NCBI RefSeq assembly: GCF_000735345.1
Contig: NZ_JMPJ01000075.1
Coordinates: 1 to 64,000 of the forward strand
DNA from: Ewingella americana ATCC 33852
GTDB lineage: Bacteria; Pseudomonadota; Gammaproteobacteria; Enterobacterales; Enterobacteriaceae
Reading direction: 5' to 3'
Length of the DNA: 64,000 nt
Part shown: positions 45,431 through 53,628 of the stretch, piece after piece
How positions within the stretch are numbered: the stretch's first letter is position 1
How the letters are laid out: every line of letters starts with the position of its first letter
The notes under the pieces: generated by a model
Database searches by the model: none
Told to the model about the DNA's origin: nothing
The model's input: the letters and a program-made list of their open reading frames with translations, nothing else
Made by a program: the position numbers and the translations under genes

Positions 45431-46471
45431 TTATTCGGGGAAAATCTCTCCCCATGTTTGTTTAAACCTTTCTTCTTCAAGCTCTACACCAAGAGCGTAT
45501 CGCCCAAGCTTGATCGCTTCTTTTATCGTGGAGCCTGACCCCATGAAGAAATCAGCAACTACATCACCGGGCTTGCTGCTGGCATTAATGATGTCGTGCA
45601 TCATCTCCGCTGGCTTCTCGCAGGGATGTTTGCCGGGATAGAACGGTACAGACTTGTACTTCCATACGTCTGTGAAAGGCACATCTGCTGAAACGCTGAA
45701 TACTCGGCGCAAAGATTTGTGCTCTTCCACGAGCTCCGAGTATTTCTTCGAAAGGGTTTGGTACGTTTCGATCAGCTGGTGGTGCGGGATGTCCAGATCA
45801 TGCTTTGCATGCTTCTCACGAGCTATGCGCTCGAAGAGCTGCTGGAGTTTTAAATAGTCTCCCTCGCTAGGAAGTTGCCACTGGCTTTCACTGAACCAGT
45901 GTGAAGCCATTTGCTTTCCAGTGGCTTCGTGAATGTCCTTTGCCGAGACGTCCAGCGCTTTGCGCGCATTCTTGAAATAATCCACCAGCGGCTTTAGCGT
46001 GTTTTTCCGCTGCTCTTGCTGTTTAGCCTGATAATTAGACCGCTTCCCTCGAAATGGCCCGCTGTAATGCTCTGCAAAGAGAACTCTTTCTGTCGCGGGG
46101 AAATATGACCGCAAGCCCTCTTTATGCTGGAGATTCCATGGACCGGATGGTTTGGCCCAAATGATGTGGTTCAAGACCTTAAACCGCTCGCGTATTAGCA
46201 ATTCGGTGTCAGCGGCCAAGCGTGAACCACAGAACACATACAGGCTGCCCGAGGGTTTAAGCACTCGCCAAAACTCTGCAAACATCTCATCGAGCCAAGC
46301 CAGATAGGCGGATTCGCCAGACCACTGATTATCCCATTTGCATTTCTTAACCCTGAAATAGGGTGGGTCTGTTGCTATCAGGTCGATACAGTCATCGGGT
46401 AACGTTTTGATGTACTGAAGAGAATCCGCGCATACAATATTTATACTGTTTAAATTCACAGTGTTTTTCAT
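45431..46471 (-). CDS. DNA methyltransferase, beta class
   Basis: A 346-residue amino-methyltransferase. The catalytic DPPY motif is at 35-38 and comes before the AdoMet motif FMGSGST at 309-315, the order of beta-class N6-adenine or N4-cytosine enzymes. Between them (about 140-260) is a helical target-recognition segment. No restriction gene is nearby, so it most likely protects phage DNA or changes host methylation. Its target is unknown. It is flanked by terminators on both sides and sits between lysis genes and Q, where cargo is common. Confidence 0.85.
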   Translation of the reverse strand: MKNTVNLNSINIVCADSLQYIKTLPDDCIDLIATDPPYFRVKKCKWDNQWSGESAYLAWLDEMFAEFWRVLKPSGSLYVFCGSRLAADTELLIRERFKVLNHIIWAKPSGPWNLQHKEGLRSYFPATERVLFAEHYSGPFRGKRSNYQAKQQEQRKNTLKPLVDYFKNARKALDVSAKDIHEATGKQMASHWFSESQWQLPSEGDYLKLQQLFERIAREKHAKHDLDIPHHQLIETYQTLSKKYSELVEEHKSLRRVFSVSADVPFTDVWKYKSVPFYPGKHPCEKPAEMMHDIINASSKPGDVVADFFMGSGSTIKEAIKLGRYALGVELEEERFKQTWGEIFPE

Positions 46472-46489
46472 AGATCAGAGTCGCCGTTT

Positions 46490-46644
46490 TTGGTAGGCTC
46501 CATTTGCTGTGTGCACATCAGCAATGGGCCTCGGTTCGCTCGTGACCAACTAACGGGTGAATGGCGTGCACGATGTTACCAGCATCATGTACGCCGCCCA
46601 TTCCACAAACATTTTAGCCCCGGCCATTGCTGGGGCTTTTCTTT
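46490..46644 (+). ncRNA. Candidate structured RNA ending in a terminator
   Basis: No open frame fits this 220-base gap. Rightward, it forms TTGCTG-TGTGCACAT-CAGCAA (about 46511-46531), a long imperfect stem GGCGTGCACGATG with CATCATGTACGCC (46564-46594), and a clear intrinsic terminator (46616-46644). Together they look like a short non-coding RNA of about 150 nt or the end of a transcript antisense to the methyltransferase start. A promoter is only guessed (TACAAT or TATACT near 46430-46450). Confidence 0.4.
46616..46644 (+). terminator. Intrinsic terminator, rightward
   Basis: AGCCCC-GGCCATTGCT-GGGGCT followed by TTTCTTT. No rightward gene precedes it, which is why a non-coding transcript is suspected. 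Confidence 0.65.
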
Positions 46645-46649
46645 GAAGT

Positions 46650-46674
46650 AAAAAAGGCCGCCCGGAGGCAGCCT
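46650..46674 (-). terminator. Terminator after the 74-residue gene
   Basis: GGCTGCC-TCCG-GGCGGCC followed by TTTTTT on the minus strand, nearly the same sequence as the terminator at 26874-26898. Confidence 0.75.
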
Positions 46675-46697
46675 TAGAAATTTGGATTTGATAATTG

Positions 46698-46922
46698 TTA
46701 CGGAGCTTCTGGCTCCATCTTGCCGAGCTGATTTTTCAAGCTTCGATAGTGGGCCAGTCGCTCACGGAAGTATTCCCGCAGATGTTCCGGCTGTTCACGT
46801 TCTACTTGCTCAGCGATGATCGGCATGTTGTAGCGTTCTTTAAATGCAACGCCACCGGCGGCCAAATCTACGTTGACCTTGTCCATTTCATCCTTGGGCA
46901 AGTTAGCGAGGTTATATGACAT
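46698..46922 (-). CDS. Small conserved phage protein
   Basis: A 74-residue hydrophilic protein ([20 protein letters not shown], ending [10 protein letters not shown]). The predicted structure is mostly helical. It looks like a family seen near Q in enterobacterial phages, but no function is known to me. It lies between terminators and is probably the first gene behind the late promoter. Confidence 0.65.
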   Translation of the reverse strand: MSYNLANLPKDEMDKVNVDLAAGGVAFKERYNMPIIAEQVEREQPEHLREYFRERLAHYRSLKNQLGKMEPEAP

Positions 46923-46960
46923 TGGTCTCTCCTTTTTGGAGAGTATAGCCCTAAAACAAC

Positions 46961-46983
46961 AAAACCCCGCCGGAGCGAGGTTT
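46961..46983 (-). terminator. Terminator ahead of the late genes
   Basis: CCTCGC-TCCG-GCGGGG followed by TTTTG on the minus strand. Its position, downstream of Q and just before the first late gene, fits a tR'-like terminator that Q overrides. The matching late promoter would lie at 46990-47110 but cannot be assigned with confidence. Confidence 0.6.
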
Positions 46984-47109
46984 CTACACTTTCTAAGCTT
47001 TGTGACTACGTGACCACTCTTAACACATTACAACAACTTTTGCGTACGCGTTAATATTTTATTACTCTCAGTAATACACAGTATTCTCATAAAATGGATA
47101 GAACAAAAA

Positions 47110-48261
47110 ATGAGCAAGTTATCTATAAAACACGTCATTGTTCATGAATTAATCAAGGAAGCACAAAAAGATTTCGACCACTCAAATCGTTACAACCTTC
47201 GCGATACAGAGTTGGATAAATCCAACGCGATAGTACAAAAATTAGTTGATGGTGTTGTCGATTTATATGGGTCACGAGGTAACTTAGCACATCATGGGGT
47301 ATTCAAGAGTGATCCTACTCTATGTGGACCAGTGCCTGATCTCTTCAATACCTACCGCTCTGTTACTCCTTCGAATACAGTGGATTTTATCAACATCTCG
47401 AAACAAATCATGATGCAGATGTATAAGGAAGCAAAAAATCAAACCTGGTCTTCCGGTGGATATGTAGTTTTTACGGATTATGAGTCTCAGGGTCTGCGTT
47501 ATCTTTTAGTTACTATGATAAAGAAAAAAAATGGCGTAACTATAAGTGAAAACCTTAATCCCGAAGAAATGATTCATTTAGAGCTTAATTACATAAATCA
47601 GGCTGCGAGAATTAACTTTCAAAAGTATCACGAATACTCTGTAGCTGATGATATTAAGAAAACTGAAATTAGCTATCTTAGTTTCATAAGTAAGACTAAT
47701 GGGCAATCCGCTTCAGCATATTTTATAGCTGCTCTTGGGTGCGATAAGGGGATAGCATCTGCTGGTGCCACAAGAAAACTACCAACCGAGATTAAGAAGT
47801 TTTTCAAGAAACACCCTGAATTAGCACCACATGCTGAAGAGTTTAAAAATAAAATAATAAAATACCTCGAGAAACAATATGAATCAAAAATATCGGCAAG
47901 CTTATCAGATGTTGAAGCCAAAGCATTTGAACAGTTATCGTTTTTGAACGATGATGAAAAACGAGATAACCTTTTGGGGAAAATGATGCAACACTTAAAT
48001 AGTGAAGGAGTTGGTATCCCTTCCGATTTTGTTGTAAATAAAGGTTCCCTTGATAAACTTAGAAAGGTAATATATAAAAATCCATCGTATAGTTTTAACT
48101 TCGATAAAGAACTCTTGGGAGACAACGCAGATGCAAAAATATACTACAATGATGCAACAGGAAACCTTATTTTTAACAACCTCCCAGAAGAGGCAAAAAC
48201 TAAAATAAGGTCTGCCTTAAAAGAAAAAAAACCGGTGAAAGGTGAGAAAAAGAGTGAATAG
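47110..48261 (+). CDS. NdpA/YejK-like nucleoid-associated protein
   Basis: A 383-residue member of the 37-kDa nucleoid-associated family (E. coli YejK is 335 residues). Family marks: ISIKHVIVHELIK-type start, GNLAHHGVFKSDP, SSGGYVVFTDY, LRYLLVTMI, SENLNPEEMIHLELNYINQAARINF, TYLSFI-type ISYLSFISKTNGQSASAYF, and an end with KIYYNDATGNLIFNNLPE. The family binds DNA or nucleoid proteins. The gene is AT rich, points against the late genes, and overlaps the next gene, so the two form one cargo unit, possibly for defence. That role is inference. Confidence 0.8.
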   Translation: MSKLSIKHVIVHELIKEAQKDFDHSNRYNLRDTELDKSNAIVQKLVDGVVDLYGSRGNLAHHGVFKSDPTLCGPVPDLFNTYRSVTPSNTVDFINISKQIMMQMYKEAKNQTWSSGGYVVFTDYESQGLRYLLVTMIKKKNGVTISENLNPEEMIHLELNYINQAARINFQKYHEYSVADDIKKTEISYLSFISKTNGQSASAYFIAALGCDKGIASAGATRKLPTEIKKFFKKHPELAPHAEEFKNKIIKYLEKQYESKISASLSDVEAKAFEQLSFLNDDEKRDNLLGKMMQHLNSEGVGIPSDFVVNKGSLDKLRKVIYKNPSYSFNFDKELLGDNADAKIYYNDATGNLIFNNLPEEAKTKIRSALKEKKPVKGEKKSE

Positions 48262-49471
48262 TCTAAGTAGTGTCGTGGAGCTGTATAGACTGGCTAATCG
48301 CCCTGAATTTATCGATGGGAGATTTTCTGCATCTATACGTTATTCGAAAGAACTAAAAAATACACTTGAGTCTATTCTTTCTGAGGGCTTTAGATTCGGC
48401 AGCTTTGATGATTTAAATGTCGATGATGAAGAGTTTTATTGCATTCAAGACATCCCTGCTAGTGGCAGTTTACTAAACTTCGAATTTTTAGTCAGCCAAT
48501 CCAGTGCCGAAAGCTTTTACGAATCAGAAAAAGAATTTATTAAAATAAATAGTCTCATGCGTGGTGAAGTTCCAGAACAATACTACATTGTTGATCTTGA
48601 TTACTTATCAAGCGAACAGGGAAAACCGACATCAATAAAGAAAATTGAAGCCATCTGTGGCTTGATAACATCCCTTTCAAAATTATCACATTTTCATGAT
48701 ATGAAAAACAGTGGCCATGGTAATTTCTATAGACTTGTTTTTGTGCTTCACTCGGAGTCAAAATCATCTTCAGCAGTAATTGAAACATTACTATCAGAAG
48801 AGATGTTGGAATATGAAGAAATAAATACAAGCTTAATAAATTCCTTGGCCTCAATTAAACCAGCGTCCGATTTCCACTATGATGAAAAAGTAAACACCTT
48901 TAGAAATACACTCATCGAATATATTAACTCATCGGAAATTACTTTCAAGGAAATTATTAAAAATTGGGGGTTAATAACCACTTTATATAGCAATAACCTT
49001 GCTGTATACATGTCTGCTTTTTCGTTTCAAAAAGCAAGGAAAGAAGTTGCGGAAACTGAAATAGAATATGCGGATAAAATATCAAAAATTACAACAGAAA
49101 TCGCCAATAAAGCTTTAGCAATACCAATCTCATTAGTAGCCTCAATCGCAATATTTCAGCTAACGGGTAAGATTGAGATTTCTATAACATTTTCTGGCTT
49201 GGTGATTGCTAGTATTATAATATCACTTATAATAATATCTCAACAAAAACAACTAAACAGAATATCACATGCTAAAGACATTGTTTTTTCATCAATTGAA
49301 AAAAAAATTCAAGATGATAACTCTGATTTAAAAATAAGATTAATAGAAGCCAAGGAAGAACTAAAGAGCAATGCAGAGTTTTGCAATATGGTTTTAAAAT
49401 CCCTAATGACAATAGCCTGGGTGCCAGTAGGAATAGGCACCCTTGGGCTTTTGTACCGTTTAATTAGTTAA
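48254..49471 (+). CDS. Unknown membrane protein coupled to NdpA-like gene
   Basis: A 405-residue protein of no recognised family. Residues 1-280 are soluble and acidic; two membrane helices follow (about 288-305 ALAIPISLVASIAIFQL and 310-332 ITFSGLVIASIIISLIII), then a charged helical stretch, and a third helix at the C-terminus (TIAWVPVGIGTLGLLY). A GTG at 48254 is taken as the start because GGTGAG precedes it; it overlaps the upstream stop by eight bases. Its end overlaps the Q stop by three to four bases, converging. The architecture, soluble sensor plus membrane segment, is common in abortive-infection effectors, but nothing proves that here. Confidence 0.7.
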   Translation: MNSLSSVVELYRLANRPEFIDGRFSASIRYSKELKNTLESILSEGFRFGSFDDLNVDDEEFYCIQDIPASGSLLNFEFLVSQSSAESFYESEKEFIKINSLMRGEVPEQYYIVDLDYLSSEQGKPTSIKKIEAICGLITSLSKLSHFHDMKNSGHGNFYRLVFVLHSESKSSSAVIETLLSEEMLEYEEINTSLINSLASIKPASDFHYDEKVNTFRNTLIEYINSSEITFKEIIKNWGLITTLYSNNLAVYMSAFSFQKARKEVAETEIEYADKISKITTEIANKALAIPISLVASIAIFQLTGKIEISITFSGLVIASIIISLIIISQQKQLNRISHAKDIVFSSIEKKIQDDNSDLKIRLIEAKEELKSNAEFCNMVLKSLMTIAWVPVGIGTLGLLYRLIS

Positions 49472-49815
49472 CCTTCGAGTATTGCTAACACCCCATTAAT
49501 AAATCCAATGGCTGTCTGCAAGTCTTTTCTAATTGTTCCATCCGAGCATTTTTTTTGCTTTGCTATCGCCCTCAAAGATACTCTGAAAACAAAGTGTAAT
49601 ATAATTAATTCATATTCTTGTGCTCTGTATTTTTTTAATCTGGCTACACAACCGTCAACCATAACTCCTTCATCATCATTACACTGTATCCTCGACTTTG
49701 AGGTTTGAGGTAAAATTCCCTTAAAGCCAGCAGCAATTGGTGAAAAGCTCAGACCGCTATTCTCGCTTGCTGCCCATGCGCCCCAAAGTTCTAAAGTCTC
49801 ATGAATATCACGCAT
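49468..49815 (-). CDS. Late antiterminator Q
   Basis: A 115-residue protein of the phage antitermination Q family: MRDIHETLELWGAWAASENSG, FSPIAAGFKGILPQ, DDEGVMVDGCVARLKK, and the C-terminal helix-turn-helix SLRAIAKQKKCSDGTIRKDLQ. It loads on polymerase at the late promoter and lets it pass terminators of the late operon. The ATG at 49815 has GTGTGGAGAG upstream. Between it and the late genes lies the reverse-oriented cargo unit. Confidence 0.88.
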   Translation of the reverse strand: MRDIHETLELWGAWAASENSGLSFSPIAAGFKGILPQTSKSRIQCNDDEGVMVDGCVARLKKYRAQEYELIILHFVFRVSLRAIAKQKKCSDGTIRKDLQTAIGFINGVLAILEG

Positions 49816-49829
49816 TATTCTCTCCACAC

Positions 49830-50852
49830 TTATTTTGCTTTGCCCGTAGCGATTACACCCATCGCCAGCGCGCTGTCCATTGTCCGCATAGCCAGAAGTA
49901 ACTGGCTGCCATTCTCTTCTTCCCACTCGGCCGTATTCGCATGGAGCCTGTCGTGACACTGCCTGCACAGCGGTATCACGAACATGTCATGCGCTTTTGT
50001 CCCCATACCGCCGAAGCCATTACCGGTGATGTGGTGCGGATCGTCGGCCTGATTACCGCATCCGCAGCACGGCTGACGCTTAACCCACTGCGTGTACTTG
50101 GCGCTCTCCCAGCGGCGGCGCTTCGGTCGCAGCATGAAGGATTCCGGCGTCTCCGGGTCAATGGCAACGTGTAGAACTGCCTTAACCGGCTCAACGCGCT
50201 CTTTCAGCACCTGAACAGGATGCGCCTCCGGCGCAATGTCCGACTCGCGGCCAACCGACTTAATCGGCTTTTCTGGCTGCCAGCGCAACGCGTGGCGCGC
50301 GGCATCGTAGGGCATCAGGTCAACCAATCCCCGCAGCGTGGCCCACCAGCACAAGTCATAGAAGCTCAGCTGGTGGCCTTCCGACAGCTTCAGCTCTCTC
50401 ACGGCGCTTACGACAATAAACTCAGCGCGGTTACGGTCGGCCAGCCTGTCCAGCTCGTCCAGAATGTGCTCTCTGAATTTGTTTTCGTGGTGCCAGCACA
50501 GGCGGACGCCGCTGTGGCCATATTTAAGAGTGTCCATTTCCTTGGTGTGGTACTTATCGTCGCTGCGCGTCCACTGGCAGGTCATGATCCGTTTTAACCA
50601 GTCTCTCAGCGCCCACTCGCCGCCAGCAGCGTTCAATACCCGCTCATTCATGAAGAAATCTTTCAGGCGCTGATCATCCACCAGCGAATGAATGACATCC
50701 GGTAGTTTGCCGTCTGGCTGGTCCGCCAACTCCGGTGGAACCGTAGAAACGAGCAGCTGCTTTTGGTCGAACAGCCACATTAAGTCTGTACCGGGCGTAA
50801 ATATGCCAACACCGGCGGCGCGCTGGGCGTAGGGCTTTAGTAATGCTCTCAC
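49830..50852 (-). CDS. DUF968 family protein with HNH-type zinc site
   Basis: A 340-residue phage protein whose last 90 residues carry CCGCGNQADDPHHITGNGFGG and FVIPLCRQCHDRLHANTAEW, an HNH-nuclease-like zinc fold related to the RecA-dependent nuclease Ref of phage P1. The N-terminal 230 residues are helical. A GTG start at 50852 with GGAGAA upstream overlaps the previous stop (GTGA). A role in recombination or DNA processing is inferred from the fold. Confidence 0.8.
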   Translation of the reverse strand: MRALLKPYAQRAAGVGIFTPGTDLMWLFDQKQLLVSTVPPELADQPDGKLPDVIHSLVDDQRLKDFFMNERVLNAAGGEWALRDWLKRIMTCQWTRSDDKYHTKEMDTLKYGHSGVRLCWHHENKFREHILDELDRLADRNRAEFIVVSAVRELKLSEGHQLSFYDLCWWATLRGLVDLMPYDAARHALRWQPEKPIKSVGRESDIAPEAHPVQVLKERVEPVKAVLHVAIDPETPESFMLRPKRRRWESAKYTQWVKRQPCCGCGNQADDPHHITGNGFGGMGTKAHDMFVIPLCRQCHDRLHANTAEWEEENGSQLLLAMRTMDSALAMGVIATGKAK

Positions 50853-51544
50853 GCTGCGTTCTCCTGTTTCTTGCGCTGGTAGTCTGCCCAAAGCCCGGCA
50901 ATCCACTGAATCCCCTTTGGCGTAAACCGCGCCTGCCGGAAAGCATGCTGGCTAACTTGGCTGGTGCCAGTCTTCATTTCGAATCTGCCTGTTTCCATAT
51001 GCACGCTATAAGGCGTGTACTGCCCGTCCTGCCGGTACACAATTTTTTCCTCAACCATGAACAGGCGGAATTCCGGCTCCTTGGCCTTCAGAAGCTTGCA
51101 GACTGACCGAAATCCCATTGAACCTTTAGCGTCCACGTACCGATCGACAAATTCAGCCTTCGGTGCGACCAGCGCCAGCTGAGATTCCAGAGCCTGTTTC
51201 TCATCGGCGAGATCCGCAGCAAGGCGCAAAGCCTCCGGCAGTGTCTGCGGTACCAGACTCTTGGATTCCAGTTCCTGCCACCGGTCCACAACCGCGGCGG
51301 TAAACTCCGGCGAGAGGCGCGCCACAAGAACCAGTGAATCACGCTTATTGAACCAGTATTCTTGGTACTCCTGCCCGTTCTGCTCGTGCAAATAGGGGGT
51401 GTGCGCCAACGGCGCGCTTAAAACTCCACCAGTTACTAAACGTTCAGCCGACCGCTTCACATCGCCGTGCTTACTCTGCACCAGCGCGGCAATCTCTCGG
51501 CTCGACATCGTTACCACTTTTCCGGACAGCAAACTGTTCGACAT
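50849..51544 (-). CDS. KilAC-domain antirepressor-like protein
   Basis: A 231-residue two-domain protein. The N-terminal Rha-like regulatory domain (MSSREIAALVQSKHGDVKRS, EYWFNKRDSLVLVARL) is followed by a coiled region and a C-terminal KilAC DNA-binding domain (MGFRSVCKLLKAKEPEFRLFM, ARFTPKGIQWIAGLW). KilAC proteins act as antirepressors or lysis-lysogeny modulators. The ATG at 51544 has a GTGTGGGG leader. Given the apparently non-cleavable CI, it is a candidate inducer. Confidence 0.82.
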   Translation of the reverse strand: MSNSLLSGKVVTMSSREIAALVQSKHGDVKRSAERLVTGGVLSAPLAHTPYLHEQNGQEYQEYWFNKRDSLVLVARLSPEFTAAVVDRWQELESKSLVPQTLPEALRLAADLADEKQALESQLALVAPKAEFVDRYVDAKGSMGFRSVCKLLKAKEPEFRLFMVEEKIVYRQDGQYTPYSVHMETGRFEMKTGTSQVSQHAFRQARFTPKGIQWIAGLWADYQRKKQENAA

Positions 51545-51558
51545 AATTACCCCACACG

Positions 51559-51933
51559 TTAAACCGGCTGCACACCGGCTGGTTTGAAATCGATGATCCG
51601 TACTTCTGCTTTTCCCTCTTTCGTTAACTCTCCCCATTCAACCGTCATTCTCTTCACTTGGCTGTCGTCCGCCCAGACCCCGGCATGCGTCAGGCTGTCA
51701 AATAGCGCCTTCTGGAAGTTATCCAGATCCCGGCGCGCGCGGGTCGGCGGAAACAGCACGACGTGAACGTCTAATTCGGCGGTCAGCGGCTTAGGCTTGC
51801 GTTTGAGTTGCTCATAAACGGCGGCTACAGCGTTTGTACGGTAAACCCTGCCGCGTGCGCTGATCAGCATGCCTTTGCTAGTGGCGCGCCAGTAGCCGTT
51901 AACACTCGGCGGGAATGGCAGGATCAGCTGCAT
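51559..51933 (-). CDS. Holliday junction resolvase RusA
   Basis: A 124-residue RusA-type endonuclease that cuts four-way DNA junctions. Seen: ILPFPPSVNGYWRATSKGML at the start, HVVLFPPTRARRDLDNFQKA with the metal-binding aspartates, and DSLTHAGVWADDSQVKRM. It usually lies next to phage replication genes. Its start lies inside the end of a small upstream gene, so translation is coupled. Confidence 0.92.
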   Translation of the reverse strand: MQLILPFPPSVNGYWRATSKGMLISARGRVYRTNAVAAVYEQLKRKPKPLTAELDVHVVLFPPTRARRDLDNFQKALFDSLTHAGVWADDSQVKRMTVEWGELTKEGKAEVRIIDFKPAGVQPV

Positions 51934-52085
51934 GCAACCTCCCCCGCCTTAATGAGGCTGTTCAGCACAGCATCTGCATGTTCCCGCGCCGCGGTGTAAT
52001 CCAAGGTATGCAACTCACCCGTTGCGGATTCAGCCAGTAACCAGCGGTTATAGGCATCAAGCCAGATTTTCTGGAATTCGTTCAC
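51924..52085 (-). CDS. Small 53-residue phage protein
   Basis: A GTG-started frame reading (M)NEFQKIWLDAYNRWLLAESA to LIKAGEVACS. It starts in the GTGA overlap with the methyltransferase stop and ends ten bases inside the RusA gene. The tight overlaps on both sides make it a real member of the operon. The sequence is helical and hydrophilic; function unknown. Confidence 0.7.
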   Translation of the reverse strand: MNEFQKIWLDAYNRWLLAESATGELHTLDYTAAREHADAVLNSLIKAGEVACS

Positions 52086-52621
52086 GCTGCCACCTCCTGC
52101 AAATAGTCAGCGCCAATACTCAGCAGCACGTCGCGACACACTGTCGTGAACTGTCCACGCGGCTTGATAAAAGGACGCCAAATAACCAGCATGCTGCCCT
52201 TGCTGTTGCCGTTCTTGCCCGGCTTGCCGGTTCCGGCATTGATAAACGACAGTCGGCCCTCAGTGATAAACCTTATTTCGTCGGCGGTGGCCAGTGCCTG
52301 AGCAAACCAACCTGTCGAGGTGTCGGCGGGCAGCAGCATAACTACGGGCTGATTTTGGACGTGGCACTGCTCGGCGGCCTTCTCTACCCATGGTGTGATT
52401 GCGCTGTACGGCGGGTTGCACCAGATGGCGCCGTAGCTTTCCCACTCGGTGGCCAGCGCATTATCGGCTTCGGACAGGTACCGGGCGCACAGCGCGTTCT
52501 GGTCGTCGGCAGCTGCGTCCAAGTAGAAGCCAAATTCCAGATCCAAAGCGGTGAACACTTCCAGCGGCGTCTGCCAGCGGTCTTTGTGCTCTACCGGGGT
52601 ATGACTAGCGAATTCATTCAT
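52082..52621 (-). CDS. Phage DNA N6-adenine methyltransferase (Dam-like)
   Basis: A 179-residue enzyme of the phage Dam family. The start EHKDRWQTPLEVFTALDLEF (AdoMet site around DLEFGFYLDAAADD) and the catalytic IWCNPPYSAI motif are clear; NPPY replaces DPPY, as is usual in this family. It probably methylates GATC-like sites in phage DNA. Its ATG overlaps the stop of the replication gene (ATGA). A second methyltransferase is at 45431. Confidence 0.88.
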   Translation of the reverse strand: MNEFASHTPVEHKDRWQTPLEVFTALDLEFGFYLDAAADDQNALCARYLSEADNALATEWESYGAIWCNPPYSAITPWVEKAAEQCHVQNQPVVMLLPADTSTGWFAQALATADEIRFITEGRLSFINAGTGKPGKNGNSKGSMLVIWRPFIKPRGQFTTVCRDVLLSIGADYLQEVAA

Positions 52622-53628
52622 ACTGCGGTCCCCTGCTGCTGGCGCTGTGCGCAGTCCTTCCAAATGCGGTTCCAAGTGCTTATCGCGTAATCGCTACGCA
52701 TGCCACGGACACTCGCCTTGCTGGCTTCGGCACAAACCTGCTTTTCCAAATCGCTTGGCGCTTTGGTTCCGGCGACGCCGCTGATGAAACGACGGTAAGC
52801 CATGTCGCGCTCTGTCGTATCAACGGACACGTCACCGCCGCGATCCCACTTCCCATTTTTGCGGGCGGGACGGCCAGCGCGCTTCCAAGCGTTTGCACCT
52901 TCCAGATAGCCGGGGAATTTCAAAGGCTGGAACAGCGTAGACGGTCGCAGGTATTCGGCCATTTCTAGATCGCCGCCCCACTTGGCATGCATGTAATCAA
53001 CCGTCAGCTGCTGCTCTTCAATCGTGAAGCCTTCGCGCAGTCTAGCCCGGATGTTATCCAGCGAGGATTTGCTGACCTGATAGCGTGAGCCAGTGATTTG
53101 GTTCAGGTAGTTCAAGACCTGTTTAGCCTGATCAGTAATTTCAACCTCGGCGTCGGTCTGCGCAGCAGGCTGACAAAGGGTTTTAATATCTGATGGATCT
53201 TGTTTTGAATTTACTAACGGATCCCCCCCAGATTCTGGCGGGTGAAAACCGGTATTCGTGTTGGATTTTGATGCATCAGATTTTGAACGGTCAGAATTTG
53301 ATGTGTCAGATTTTGACGTGTCAGAATCTGACGCCTCAGCAGCAGCGCGCAGCTTGGCGATGTTCAACTGGTACATGTTCGATGTGTTGCGGTTTCCCTT
53401 GCGGCGCTGGGTGCTGCTGACCCAGCCGTCGGCCTCAAGTTTGCCAAGCGTGGTGCGCACGGTACTTTCACCGGCACCCAGCTGGCGGGCAATGGTTGCA
53501 ATAGACGGCCAGCACAGGCCCTCGTCAGAGCTAAAGTCAGCGAGGCGCGCCATAATGGCCACCGCCGATATTTTTAAACCGGCAGCCGCGCAACCATCCC
53601 AAACGTATGCGGATAACTTAACGCTCAT
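52618..53628 (-). CDS. Replication initiation protein, O-like
   Basis: A 336-residue phage replication protein. Residues 1-90 form a winged helix (SIATIARQLGAGESTVRTTLGKLEADGWV), residues about 98-122 are a tandem SDxSK repeat, and residues about 165-235 form the phage conserved C-terminal domain (VLNYLNQITGSRYQVSKSSL, WGGDLEMAEYLRPSTLFQP). No partner helicase or loader is next to it. The SDxSK stretch is encoded by five 15-base repeats that may be the origin. Confidence 0.85.
   Translation of the reverse strand: MSVKLSAYVWDGCAAAGLKISAVAIMARLADFSSDEGLCWPSIATIARQLGAGESTVRTTLGKLEADGWVSSTQRRKGNRNTSNMYQLNIAKLRAAAEASDSDTSKSDTSNSDRSKSDASKSNTNTGFHPPESGGDPLVNSKQDPSDIKTLCQPAAQTDAEVEITDQAKQVLNYLNQITGSRYQVSKSSLDNIRARLREGFTIEEQQLTVDYMHAKWGGDLEMAEYLRPSTLFQPLKFPGYLEGANAWKRAGRPARKNGKWDRGGDVSVDTTERDMAYRRFISGVAGTKAPSDLEKQVCAEASKASVRGMRSDYAISTWNRIWKDCAQRQQQGTAV
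53257..53331. repeat. Five tandem 15-base repeats in the replication gene, possible origin
   Basis: Units at 53257, 53272, 53287, 53302 and 53317 share a TCAGATTTTGA-like core at exact 15-base spacing; a sixth partial unit follows. In lambda, the origin is a set of iterons inside gene O bound by O protein. The position, inside the O-like gene between its DNA-binding and C-terminal domains, is the same. Confidence 0.65.

Noticed and set aside
46472-46697. Possible tRNA in the gap upstream of the methyltransferase
   Set aside because: Hairpins are present, but no cloverleaf with a GGTTCGA-type T arm and a 7-bp acceptor stem could be made.
52022-52690. 222-codon plus-strand frame across the methyltransferase and replication genes
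   Set aside because: Crosses the boundary between two clearly coding minus-strand genes and resembles no protein.
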